Of a DNA stretch of 64,000 nucleotides, positions 42,171 through 49,215 are shown one piece after another. The position numbers and the translations under genes are program-made. This DNA comes from a virus: IMG/VR virus record IMGVR_UViG_3300049893_000724, positions 1 through 64,000 of that record; one strand, given 5' to 3'. Every line of letters starts with the position of its first letter. Position 1 is the stretch's first letter. The notes beneath the pieces are model-generated. The model saw nothing but the letters and a program-made list of their open reading frames with translations. It made no database searches and had not been told where the DNA came from.

Positions 42171-42279
42171 TTTTCATTTCCTCATTTGCTAATCGTAGTA
42201 TGTAATAGATTATGTACAGAACAAATACTAAACCAACTCCCAAGATTGTAATAACACCATATGGGAAGTCTTGTGGCAT
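42124..42279 (-). CDS. Small membrane protein, 51 aa
   Basis: The frame begins MPQDFPYGVITILGVGLVFV then LYIIYYILRLANEE: one transmembrane helix and a polar acidic tail ending HSVSDESGN. Its ATG overlaps the stop of the metallopeptidase (TGATG) with GAGGGTAAATAC upstream, a good sign of coupled translation. Together with the 69-aa protein it resembles a pair of tiny overlapping membrane genes, an arrangement also used for spanins, though neither has a lipobox. Confidence 0.6.
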   Translation of the reverse strand: MPQDFPYGVITILGVGLVFVLYIIYYILRLANEEMKNEEPSNHSVSDESGN

Positions 42280-43025
42280 CAGTATTTACCCTCTACACAA
42301 TAATCTGCTTTTTTATTTGGAGTATATTCCTTATAACCTTCTTGTGGTTTCATCCATCCACAACCAATCAACCATTCCATCGTAAGTGGTGTCGGTCTGA
42401 TCTGTTCCCACAAAGGACCTTTGGCACACATTTCTAGGTGCTTTGCTGTAGTATTTGATTGTTCCTCTGCCCAGTTTGCATCAGCCTCCCAAGGCACAGC
42501 ACGGGACATTCCCATACTCTCATAAGCAAGTTTTGTATTTTTCATCACCCAAGCAGGAATCTCTGCATCCTGATGAACCTGTGCCATAAAAGATGTTTTG
42601 AGACCGCCACCCATACAGTCCTGAACGACGTGCCATCCTTCGTGACGCATTGTTCCTAGAAATTCTCTAGGGTCTTGAAGGAGAGATTCGTTTACATAGA
42701 AGCGATTGTATTCTGGTTTGTAGAGGCCAACAGTTCTTGGAGTAAAATATCTTGATGGTCCAACATAAACAGGAACACCAAGTTTATCGAGTCCGGCAAG
42801 AATACGTTTGATTTCCTCTCTGAAATTATCAAACTCCTTTCCTTTGATAAGAGCAGAGTCTGGTGTAAGTTGTTCTACACCTTCAGTACATTCTCTTAAA
42901 ATCATACAACCCATCGCTGCCAGACTGTATGCTGGAACGGTGGGTTGTTTTTTGATTATTGTGTTTGCGGTTGATGGAGCAATCAGAGTTAATGATAAAC
43001 CAATTGCTGTGAGGAATTTTTTCAT
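42279..43025 (-). CDS. Secreted zinc-metallopeptidase-like protein, 248 aa
   Basis: The ATG at 43025, with GAGGGGCGATA upstream, gives a signal peptide MKKFLTAIGLSLTLIAPSTA. The likely active site is GTMRHEGWHVVQDCMGGG, an HExxH-type zinc site (HEGWH) near residue 130; a further Glu lies in AVPWEADANWAEEQS, where a third ligand is expected. Six cysteines suggest disulphides in the periplasm. I infer an exported protease acting on the envelope, in lysis or surface remodelling. The flanking small genes overlap it by one base on both sides. No named peptidase family is certain. Confidence 0.75.
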   Translation of the reverse strand: MKKFLTAIGLSLTLIAPSTANTIIKKQPTVPAYSLAAMGCMILRECTEGVEQLTPDSALIKGKEFDNFREEIKRILAGLDKLGVPVYVGPSRYFTPRTVGLYKPEYNRFYVNESLLQDPREFLGTMRHEGWHVVQDCMGGGLKTSFMAQVHQDAEIPAWVMKNTKLAYESMGMSRAVPWEADANWAEEQSNTTAKHLEMCAKGPLWEQIRPTPLTMEWLIGCGWMKPQEGYKEYTPNKKADYCVEGKY

Positions 43026-43216
43026 TATCGCCCCTCTTGTTGATGTATCCAAACTTTCAAATCTTTTACATACTTTCTTAAGGTTTCTGCTTGAGAAAAG
43101 TGCCACTCATCACCTGTCTTTAGATGCTGTCGCATATGTTCATCAACAGCATCAAGACACTTTTTAATTACAGGGTTCCAAGGTTCCCGTATAGGAGTAT
43201 TCCATTCTCTTGGCAT
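43025..43216 (-). CDS. Small conserved-looking protein, 63 aa
   Basis: The frame begins MPREWNTPIREPWNPVIKKC, rich in Trp and Pro, and then becomes helical (HFSQAETLRKYVKDLKVWIH). The stop overlaps the ATG of the peptidase as TAATG. It has no signal peptide, so it stays in the cytoplasm. I believe similar proteins occur in other cyanophages, but the function is unknown. Confidence 0.65.
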   Translation of the reverse strand: MPREWNTPIREPWNPVIKKCLDAVDEHMRQHLKTGDEWHFSQAETLRKYVKDLKVWIHQQEGR

Positions 43217-43222
43217 AATACC

Positions 43223-43339
43223 TCATTTTTTCTTTCCACCATTTTTTGCTTTATTTGCATTAGCATTGCCAGAGTTCTGCTTCTTGTTATTAGCAGAGCC
43301 TGCTCCACCTTTTTTTGCTTTGTTTGCGGACTTTGCCAT
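43223..43339 (-). CDS. Very small Lys/Asn/Gly-rich basic protein, 38 aa
   Basis: The frame MAKSANKAKKGGAGSANNKK, followed by QNSGNANANKAKNGG and three Lys, is low in complexity and strongly basic. The ATG overlaps the previous stop as TAATG, and it is followed after six bases by the 63-aa gene. A disordered nucleic-acid-binding or charge-neutralising peptide is possible. The coupling and clean ends argue for a real gene. Confidence 0.55.
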   Translation of the reverse strand: MAKSANKAKKGGAGSANNKKQNSGNANANKAKNGGKKK

Positions 43340-43653
43340 TAGGCTCCTGTGCGAGGTTGAACGAATCCTTCCTCAAGTGCTTCAACTCTTTCTTCAAGAC
43401 TTGCAGCAGGTGCTTCAGCGGTAGGTGCTGGTGGTTCTGGTGGGGTTTCTACAACTTCTTCTCTACGTGGTTCTTCTTTCTTTTCGTCTTCATCACCACC
43501 TTTCTTCATCGTATTAATACCGAAAGTCGCAGCGGAGGCAGTAAAGACAGTCGCAATAAAGGTAGGATCCATTTTGGATAACATACCTGCATAACTAGCG
43601 GTAAGAAGAGCAGCAGACCAACTCAAGATAGCAATACGAATAACTTGTCCCAT
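43339..43653 (-). CDS. Small membrane protein, possible holin, 104 aa
   Basis: From ATG 43653 (with AGAGAGAAAGCT upstream) the protein has two close transmembrane helices (GQVIRIAILSWSAALLTASY and PTFIATVFTASAATFGINTM) and a long Pro/Glu-rich cytoplasmic tail. An in-frame ATG at 43680 is less likely. Two helices with a charged tail, near lysis enzymes, fit a class II holin, but no holin family match is certain. The stop overlaps the next start. Confidence 0.6.
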   Translation of the reverse strand: MGQVIRIAILSWSAALLTASYAGMLSKMDPTFIATVFTASAATFGINTMKKGGDEDEKKEEPRREEVVETPPEPPAPTAEAPAASLEERVEALEEGFVQPRTGA

Positions 43654-43704
43654 AGCTTTCTCTCTTTTGTTGTTTTCCATCAGTCTGTGCGATGATGTCC
43701 TTTT

Positions 43705-43711
43705 TATTTAG
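43705..43711 (-). promoter_or_regulatory. Possible late-type motif CTAAATA before the holin-like gene
   Basis: CCTAAATAA on the minus strand lies about 50 bases before the ATG at 43653, in the short gap after the autotransporter-like gene. It is the same CTAAATA form as near 39512 and 51914. Support is moderate at best. Confidence 0.35.
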
Positions 43712-43714
43712 GAT

Positions 43715-46060
43715 TTAGAACCTAAATTTAACCTTTCCTGCAATAGAGTTAGTTGTAATACCATCACTTACACCGTGAGAACCCTCAACAAATAACATCT
43801 CTTTATAATCAACAGAAACAGTTACGCCATAAGAGTTATCAGTTCCATAGGCACCTTCTACACTCATACCAAATAAGTCCCTCTTCTTACCACCAAATCT
43901 GGTTTCAAGTTTGAGTCCTGCTTCACCAACGTGTGTGGTTTGGTTGTGTGTTTCAACAGTTCTTGCAGACTGAATAGAACCAGTTTCAGTGTATCCATTT
44001 CTCTTTACATTCTGAACGGAGTATCCAACAAATGGATGTAACCATTTTGTAAGATGCAGGTAAAGTCTATTAGATACCCACCACTCATTACCTGTCGTTT
44101 CACCTGCATTATTAAAGACACCCTCTACTGTTCTTGAATAGTTATACTTACTGTTTGCAATCGCAGCATTTGTATTCAGAGTCAGTGTGTTGCCGTGGAA
44201 GGTATTAAAGATACCGTGAATGTCTTTCTTCTGTTTTGCAGTTGAATCAACACCACGAAGATTGATATTTACATTATTATATTGATAACCAACAGTCCAA
44301 CCTTTGGATAAGTCTAACTCAAATCCACCACCGAAGATTTTACTATCAGCGGAATATCCATCAGCATTATATGACTGAATGAATCTGTTGTTCTCAAATA
44401 CTCTGAACTTTTGTTTGGTTCTTGATGGTTCGTGATTGAGAAGTCCATTAATCGCACCACTCATATTATCAAGAACTTCAAGTTGGTCTACACGTCCATA
44501 AAGAGAATCATATGTATGAGTGATTCCTACATCATTCCAGAGTTCGTAGGTAGTAACAGGAGTTCCATTTGTTATTGTATCATTTCCAGATGAATCAGTT
44601 GTCGTTGTAACTGGTGTGGTTACAATCGTTCTCACCATTGGAGTGGTGGTTGTTTTAGTATGATGTCTTGCAATCCTTTGAACTCCACTATTCTCTGATG
44701 GAGTATGCTCCGTAATAGTTACGTTTAGAACTGGAAGAGTCGTAGATACCGCATTAGATATTGCAGCAGAAGGACGGGTGATTGCTGTGGTTTGTAGTGT
44801 GCTCGCAGTTACAGCAGAAGTTCCAGAACCATCAGAAGATGAAGATGTAACTACTGGTGTTCCTGATGAAGTCGTTGTAGTTCCGTCAGACCAGGTGGTG
44901 GTTGTGACTGGTGTGGTGGTTGTGGTGGTGGTTGTAACAGGAATGGTTGTTACAACTGTATCAACATAAGTTCTTACACCTGGATGTCCATCAGAAGAAG
45001 TGAATGTTTCAGTTCTGGTTACATAAGAAGTTTCAGTTCTTGTGGATGATGATGTTGAGGTAGTTACAGAACTTGAAGTTGAAGTTCCTGTTGATGTTGG
45101 TGCTGGGGGTGGAGTTGGTGTTGCTGGTGGTGTTGAACCATCGGCAGAACCAGTATCAGTAACTGTAAATGATGTTGGAGAAGCACCACCTGCTCCACCA
45201 GCAACGGCAGTAGAACCAGCAGCAAATGCAGATGGTCCAAAAATATATGCGTATTGGATATTAATAATGTCTCCAATATTAATACCAGAGAACATAAATG
45301 CAACGCCAATCGTATAATCACCATTACCACTATTCACACCATTATAATAATCAACTGGATTAGTAGTCCAAGCATTACTTACACCAGTATTGGAGTTTGT
45401 TGCTGCTGTGAAAAGTCCAAGTGCATATTTGGATGCAAGTGCTTCTGATAAAACTACATTCGTTGCTGGAATACCACCAGAATATCCCCTGGTATTATTC
45501 GTTGCCGAACTATCGCCCGCTGCTGCTCTTGCATCTGGGTCAGTGAAACGACCAAAGTAAAGAGTTGGAACGGCAACAGAAAACTCTAAACGAGTATTAA
45601 TATCAACAAAGTGCTGACTATCGTTAAATCTTACATCGTGTTCGATATTAAAGTTTGATGTAGAACCAGACCATACAGCACGATTATCATAGGTTACTCC
45701 ACGATATGATACACCAGAATAATCTACGTTTGTTCCTGTGACTGGATTACTTGGTCCGTATGAAGCATTATTGTTAGAGTGATTAAAAATAATCGCACCA
45801 GACGCATCTAAACCCTTAATCGTCCATCCTTCAAATGGAGTTCCTGGTGTGAGGTAATCGTATGCTGGATTAAAAGTGGAAGTACAGGTGGAATCATAGA
45901 GAATACCTGGTGCGGTGTTACCTTGCGAACCAATCGTCCCTCTATCTGATGTACCTATCTTTACACAGTTACCCTGTAAAGTAACATTTCCTGCTAATGC
46001 TGTTGGTGCCCCAAGCAAAAGGGCTGACGCTGCTGCGAGCGCCCTTGTGGTGTAAGACAT
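43715..46060 (-). CDS. Autotransporter-like outer-membrane protein, 781 aa
   Basis: Three parts are visible. A signal peptide, MSYTTRALAAASALLLGAPT with ALA, starts the protein. Residues 25-290 form a Gly/Asn/Ser-rich beta-like passenger. Residues 300-500 are a Thr/Ser-rich low-complexity stalk with Pro (TPPATPTPPPAPTSTGTS and many TTT and SSS runs). The last 240 residues look like a beta-barrel: alternating hydrophobic/aromatic strands (GWTVGYQYNNVNIN, WWVSNRLYLHLTKWL, GEAGLKLETRFGG, YGVTVSVDYKEMLFV) ending KVKFRF with the C-terminal Phe used for outer-membrane insertion. I infer a phage protein placed in the host outer membrane. A virion fibre is the alternative. Confidence 0.7.
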   Translation of the reverse strand: MSYTTRALAAASALLLGAPTALAGNVTLQGNCVKIGTSDRGTIGSQGNTAPGILYDSTCTSTFNPAYDYLTPGTPFEGWTIKGLDASGAIIFNHSNNNASYGPSNPVTGTNVDYSGVSYRGVTYDNRAVWSGSTSNFNIEHDVRFNDSQHFVDINTRLEFSVAVPTLYFGRFTDPDARAAAGDSSATNNTRGYSGGIPATNVVLSEALASKYALGLFTAATNSNTGVSNAWTTNPVDYYNGVNSGNGDYTIGVAFMFSGINIGDIINIQYAYIFGPSAFAAGSTAVAGGAGGASPTSFTVTDTGSADGSTPPATPTPPPAPTSTGTSTSSSVTTSTSSSTRTETSYVTRTETFTSSDGHPGVRTYVDTVVTTIPVTTTTTTTTPVTTTTWSDGTTTTSSGTPVVTSSSSDGSGTSAVTASTLQTTAITRPSAAISNAVSTTLPVLNVTITEHTPSENSGVQRIARHHTKTTTTPMVRTIVTTPVTTTTDSSGNDTITNGTPVTTYELWNDVGITHTYDSLYGRVDQLEVLDNMSGAINGLLNHEPSRTKQKFRVFENNRFIQSYNADGYSADSKIFGGGFELDLSKGWTVGYQYNNVNINLRGVDSTAKQKKDIHGIFNTFHGNTLTLNTNAAIANSKYNYSRTVEGVFNNAGETTGNEWWVSNRLYLHLTKWLHPFVGYSVQNVKRNGYTETGSIQSARTVETHNQTTHVGEAGLKLETRFGGKKRDLFGMSVEGAYGTDNSYGVTVSVDYKEMLFVEGSHGVSDGITTNSIAGKVKFRF

Positions 46061-46063
46061 AAA

Positions 46064-46150
46064 AAGTCCTCTATTACTTAGTGTGTACTAAACAAAACAG
46101 ACCGAAGTTTGTTTAAAAGTAAAGTATTCACCAAGTCTTAGAGGACTTGG
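46064..46150 (-). promoter_or_regulatory. Leader with possible Shine-Dalgarno-masking RNA switch
   Basis: The leader of the autotransporter-like gene has a hairpin with arms CCAAGTC and GACTTGG and a 6-base loop (46150-46131, minus strand). Its 5' arm plus loop contains AAGTCCTCTA (46148-46139). The ribosome site of the gene is TAGAGGACTT (46073-46064), an exact 10-base complement, with GAGGA six bases before the ATG. The two pairings exclude each other, so the site can be open or masked. Confidence 0.55.
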
Positions 46151-46198
46151 AGTATGTAGATTCAGATCAGAAGATCAAGAATCAGTATTGATTGCAAC

Positions 46199-46206
46199 TA
46201 TTTATC
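46199..46206 (-). promoter_or_regulatory. Late promoter motif GATAAATA for the autotransporter-like gene
   Basis: GATAAATA on the minus strand overlaps the end of the lysozyme gene and lies 139 bases before the ATG at 46060. It fits NATAAATA and would give a transcript with the structured leader described at 46064-46150. Confidence 0.55.
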
Positions 46207-46870
46207 CCTTTTTCCACGCTTCTCCTTCTGCTTTTCTTCTACGTGCTAAACCTGCTTCAACATTAGAACCAGGATTGCGGTAGAGATAAAGAGCATCGGG
46301 AACTAAGTCCCACTCTTTATTCTTCAGGCGTTTAGTAATAGTATTAAAGTTATCGCCACCGTAAAAACCGGCACCAAGATTATAAGCAAAGCTGAGCAGA
46401 GCGCCTCTTTTTCCATCTGACATTTCATTCCAATGTGGGATTTTACGAAGTGCAGGTAGAAACTCTTTCTTACACTGCTCGATGAGAAGTGCGTCTGCTT
46501 CTGCCTGTGTTAATGTATCACCAAGTTTAAATGCTGAACCATCCTTCTTACGAGTGGAACCCCAACCGATTGTGATTGGAAGGCCTCCAGTCAGAGGGTC
46601 AGGATATGCTTTGAGATGACATCCCTCAAACTCTTTAATTAATTTGATGCCCATCATAGGAACATCATCACCACCTGTTACAGGAGCTGCAGCAGCTGGG
46701 GTTGCTGGTGCAGCACTAGTCTTTTTTCCTCTAAAAATCTCCGCCCACTCTACGTTATCACCAAGATATTCAACGGGGAGATTGTCTTCTAACCACTGGA
46801 CTGCCTTGACGTGGTTAGGATTTCTTTCATCATAGAATTGAAAGAAATTATGCAAATCGATACGTGCCAT
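46202..46870 (-). CDS. GH24 lysozyme (endolysin) with N-terminal module, 222 aa
   Basis: From about residue 72 the protein is a T4-lysozyme-type GH24 domain: IKLIKEFEGCHLKAYPDPLT then GGLPITIGWGST, with the catalytic Glu in EFEG, Asp in YPD and Thr in ITIG. RGALLSFAYNLGAG and GLARRRKAEGEAW complete it. The first 50 residues (IDLHNFFQFYDERNPNHVKA, VQWLEDNLP) are shared with the C39 peptidase upstream. An Ala/Pro linker joins the parts. The ATG at 46870 has GGAG upstream. The gene degrades the cell wall at lysis; no signal peptide is present, so it needs a holin. Confidence 0.9.
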   Translation of the reverse strand: MARIDLHNFFQFYDERNPNHVKAVQWLEDNLPVEYLGDNVEWAEIFRGKKTSAAPATPAAAAPVTGGDDVPMMGIKLIKEFEGCHLKAYPDPLTGGLPITIGWGSTRKKDGSAFKLGDTLTQAEADALLIEQCKKEFLPALRKIPHWNEMSDGKRGALLSFAYNLGAGFYGGDNFNTITKRLKNKEWDLVPDALYLYRNPGSNVEAGLARRRKAEGEAWKKG

Positions 46871-46884
46871 TGTTGTGTCTCCTA

Positions 46885-47556
46885 TCAGTCGAAAATTCTG
46901 CCCCAACCATCGTTGCCACCTGGGCACCAACGATGCTTAAGAACTGCTTTGGTGTAAACGGTTTTCTTACCGTTAGTCACAGGTCCAGTATAGTTATCAT
47001 TGAGTGAACCATATGGATCGTTTACAAAATATCCCTTACCATCTGGAGTCTTACCGATTACAACACACATGTGCCCACCAGTAGGTGCAGATAAAGGACC
47101 GCGATGCAGGATACCAATAACGACAGGTTTCCCAGCATCAAGACTTTTATCAATATCAGCAAAAGAAAGATTGTAACTAAAGTGTGACTTAACTCCATAA
47201 CCTGCAAGTACTTTTGTTTGTACCGCATGGTCCGTAGTATCACCAATCGCAAATACTTTCTTAACATATTCATCGTCGCCCTTGATACTTCCTGGCTTGA
47301 GGAATGCAAGGCACATAGCACACGATGAACTGTTACAAGTTCTATGTGCATCTCTATAGTTGTCTACTTGGTTGAAGTATGGAACTGCGAGTACTTCTGG
47401 AGTTGGTGGCTTAGTTCTGAAGATACCAATCCAATCAGTCTCTGCATCGTCTAGGAATTTTTCTGGAAGTTTGTCTTCCAACCACTGAACGGCAGCAACG
47501 TGGTTTGCGTTCTTCTCATCATAAAACTTAAAAAAGTTATGAAGATCTAGGGTCAT
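46885..47556 (-). CDS. C39-like cysteine peptidase with shared N-terminal module, 223 aa
   Basis: The domain from about residue 55 has the C39-type signature: VPYFNQVDNYRDAHRTCNSS then SCAMCLAFL with the catalytic Cys, GGHMCVVIGK with the His and VNDPYGS with the Asp. Residues 1-45 (LDLHNFFKFYDEKNANHVAA, VQWLEDKLP) are about two-thirds identical to the start of the lysozyme downstream. I infer that both enzymes use this module to bind the same target and that the peptidase cuts peptide cross-links. An AATAAATA late promoter is 25 bases upstream. No signal peptide is present. Confidence 0.82.
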   Translation of the reverse strand: MTLDLHNFFKFYDEKNANHVAAVQWLEDKLPEKFLDDAETDWIGIFRTKPPTPEVLAVPYFNQVDNYRDAHRTCNSSSCAMCLAFLKPGSIKGDDEYVKKVFAIGDTTDHAVQTKVLAGYGVKSHFSYNLSFADIDKSLDAGKPVVIGILHRGPLSAPTGGHMCVVIGKTPDGKGYFVNDPYGSLNDNYTGPVTNGKKTVYTKAVLKHRWCPGGNDGWGRIFD

Positions 47557-47580
47557 TGGATATTACTCTAAACACTCAGG

Positions 47581-47588
47581 TATTTATT
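47581..47588 (-). promoter_or_regulatory. Late promoter motif AATAAATA for the lysis pair
   Basis: AATAAATA on the minus strand lies 25 bases before the peptidase ATG, directly after the terminator of the redox cassette. It fits the late consensus, as expected for lysis genes. Confidence 0.65.
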
Positions 47589-47612
47589 AAAAAAGCGCCC
47601 TTTTGGGGCGCT
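47589..47612 (-). terminator. Intrinsic terminator after the redox cassette
   Basis: A 7-base-pair GC-rich stem, AGCGCCC with GGGCGCT and a 5-base loop, is followed on the minus strand by a T-run. It lies 10 bases after the peroxiredoxin stop, so the petF-hli-peroxiredoxin transcript ends here. Confidence 0.88.
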
Positions 47613-47621
47613 CATTTATCT

Positions 47622-48149
47622 TCAAACTGTAGCACCAACTTTTACATCGGCAGCGACATAACTCAAAACATTTTCAGGTGTCGATACCTCATATGGGTCG
47701 GTGTCCGCATTGTCACGCAGACCGTCTTCCACGAATAGTTTCTCGATGATTCCATTATCCACGACCGCAGCATAACGCCAAGAGCGATCACCGAAACCAA
47801 GGTTAGACTTGTTGACGAGATATCCCATTGAGCGAGTAAAGTATGCATTGCCATCTGGAATGAGTTTTACTTTTTCGATGTTCTGGTCTTGTGCCCAGGC
47901 ATTCATCACAAAGCCATCATTAACAGAAATGCAGTAAATAGCATCGATACCAAGAGCAGCAAACTCTTCGTACTTCTCTTCAAATCCAGGCAACTGGTAA
48001 GCAGAGCAAGTAGGAGTGAATGCACCAGGCAGACTGAAAATAACTACACGCTTACCATTAAAAAGTTCAGTAGAAGTACGAGTTACAAATTCACCAGATT
48101 CACGAAACTGAAACTGAACTTCGGGAATAGTATAACCTTCTTTACGCAT
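47622..48149 (-). CDS. Peroxiredoxin (Prx5/type II), 175 aa
   Basis: The peroxidatic site is FSLPGAFTPTCSAYQLPGFE, with the P-x-x-x-T-P-T-C pattern of the type II/Prx5 group near residue 45. The conserved Arg is in GFGDRSWRYAAVVDNG and the end matches the fold. Full length is usual (160-190 aa). The start at 48149 is chosen for its GGAGGT ribosome site. It would reduce peroxides using thioredoxin or glutaredoxin; a phage glutaredoxin is encoded at 36307. It is last in a cassette with two hli genes and ferredoxin, fitting protection from light stress. A cyanobacterial origin is likely. Confidence 0.88.
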   Translation of the reverse strand: MRKEGYTIPEVQFQFRESGEFVTRTSTELFNGKRVVIFSLPGAFTPTCSAYQLPGFEEKYEEFAALGIDAIYCISVNDGFVMNAWAQDQNIEKVKLIPDGNAYFTRSMGYLVNKSNLGFGDRSWRYAAVVDNGIIEKLFVEDGLRDNADTDPYEVSTPENVLSYVAADVKVGATV

Positions 48150-48160
48150 TTTGACCTCCA

Positions 48161-48264
48161 TCACCATACGCCAGGAATGATTTGACCAGTGGCAGCATAA
48201 CTACCCATAGCAGCAATAATACCAATCATAGCTGCCCAACCGTTAATACGTTCTGCTCTTTCGT

Positions 48265-48268
<4 letters not shown>
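48161..48268 (-). CDS. hli: High-light-inducible protein (Hli), minimal, 35 aa
   Basis: The whole protein is one chlorophyll-binding helix: MNERAERINGWAAMIGIIAA, then MGSYAATGQIIPGVW. The E-R-x-N-G-x-A-A-M-I-G core is diagnostic of Hli proteins, with Glu and Asn as chlorophyll ligands, and the GQIIPG end is typical of the cyanophage and Prochlorococcus type. Hli proteins protect photosystems by binding free pigments. The ATG overlaps the previous stop (ATGA). It lies in the thylakoid membrane. Confidence 0.93.
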
Positions 48269-48830
<562 letters not shown>

Positions 48831-48917
48831 TTAATAAGTCTCTGATAGTTGATTTACGGAATGTGCCAGTAAAACGAAAAAGGCAACACTCGTAATTGTA
48901 AAGATAATTGAAGTCAT
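48831..48917 (-). CDS. Possible small membrane peptide, 28 aa
   Basis: The frame MTSIIFTITSVAFFVLLAHS, with NQLSETY after, is a single hydrophobic helix with a short polar tail. GAGGG lies at the right distance before the ATG. It fills the gap between hli and petF, so it is part of the photosynthesis cassette. It matches no photosystem or Ndh subunit I know, but the size is that of such subunits. Confidence 0.55.
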   Translation of the reverse strand: MTSIIFTITSVAFFVLLAHSVNQLSETY

Positions 48918-48926
48918 TGTCAACCC

Positions 48927-49121
48927 TCAGAAGAGTCCGAAGTAGAGGTTGCCAGTGAAAGCGTAAGAAATAAACCCAGCAATAATGCCGACCATAGCCC
49001 AGCGTCCATTAGTCCTCTCCTTTACTTCATTAGGTGTAAGCATACCATAGTTCTCGTAGTACATAGTAGGCTCTTTGGCAAACATATTTTGTTGCCCATA
49101 TTCATTAGTTGTTACAGTCAT
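48927..49121 (-). CDS. hli: High-light-inducible protein (Hli), 64 aa
   Basis: The C-terminal half is the Hli helix: VKERTNGRWAMVGIIAGFIS, then YAFTGNLYFGLF, with the E-R-x-N-G-R-x-A-M-V-G core that binds chlorophyll. The N-terminal half (residues 1-30) is a soluble extension seen in longer cyanobacterial Hli. ATG 49121 is the best start. It comes first in the cassette with petF, the smaller Hli and peroxiredoxin. A strong terminator separates it from pstS upstream. Confidence 0.93.
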   Translation of the reverse strand: MTVTTNEYGQQNMFAKEPTMYYENYGMLTPNEVKERTNGRWAMVGIIAGFISYAFTGNLYFGLF

Positions 49122-49158
49122 TGTACATTCGTTAAGAATTGTTACACAATTATATAGG

Positions 49159-49184
49159 AAAAATAAAGGGGTGTCAAGCACCCC
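49159..49184 (-). terminator. Intrinsic terminator after pstS
   Basis: GGGGTG and CACCCC form a 6-base-pair GC-rich stem with a 5-base loop, followed on the minus strand by TTTATTTTT. It is 32 bases after the pstS stop and just before the hli gene, so the phosphate and light cassettes are separate transcripts. Confidence 0.85.
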
Positions 49185-49215
49185 TGGTAGTAATTTATAC
49201 TTATTTTGTTAAGAT

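Noticed and set aside
44600-45150. Short repeated DNA units that could suggest a CRISPR or satellite array
   Set aside because: The repeats are Thr and Ser codons of the stalk of the autotransporter-like protein; unit length varies and there are no spacers.
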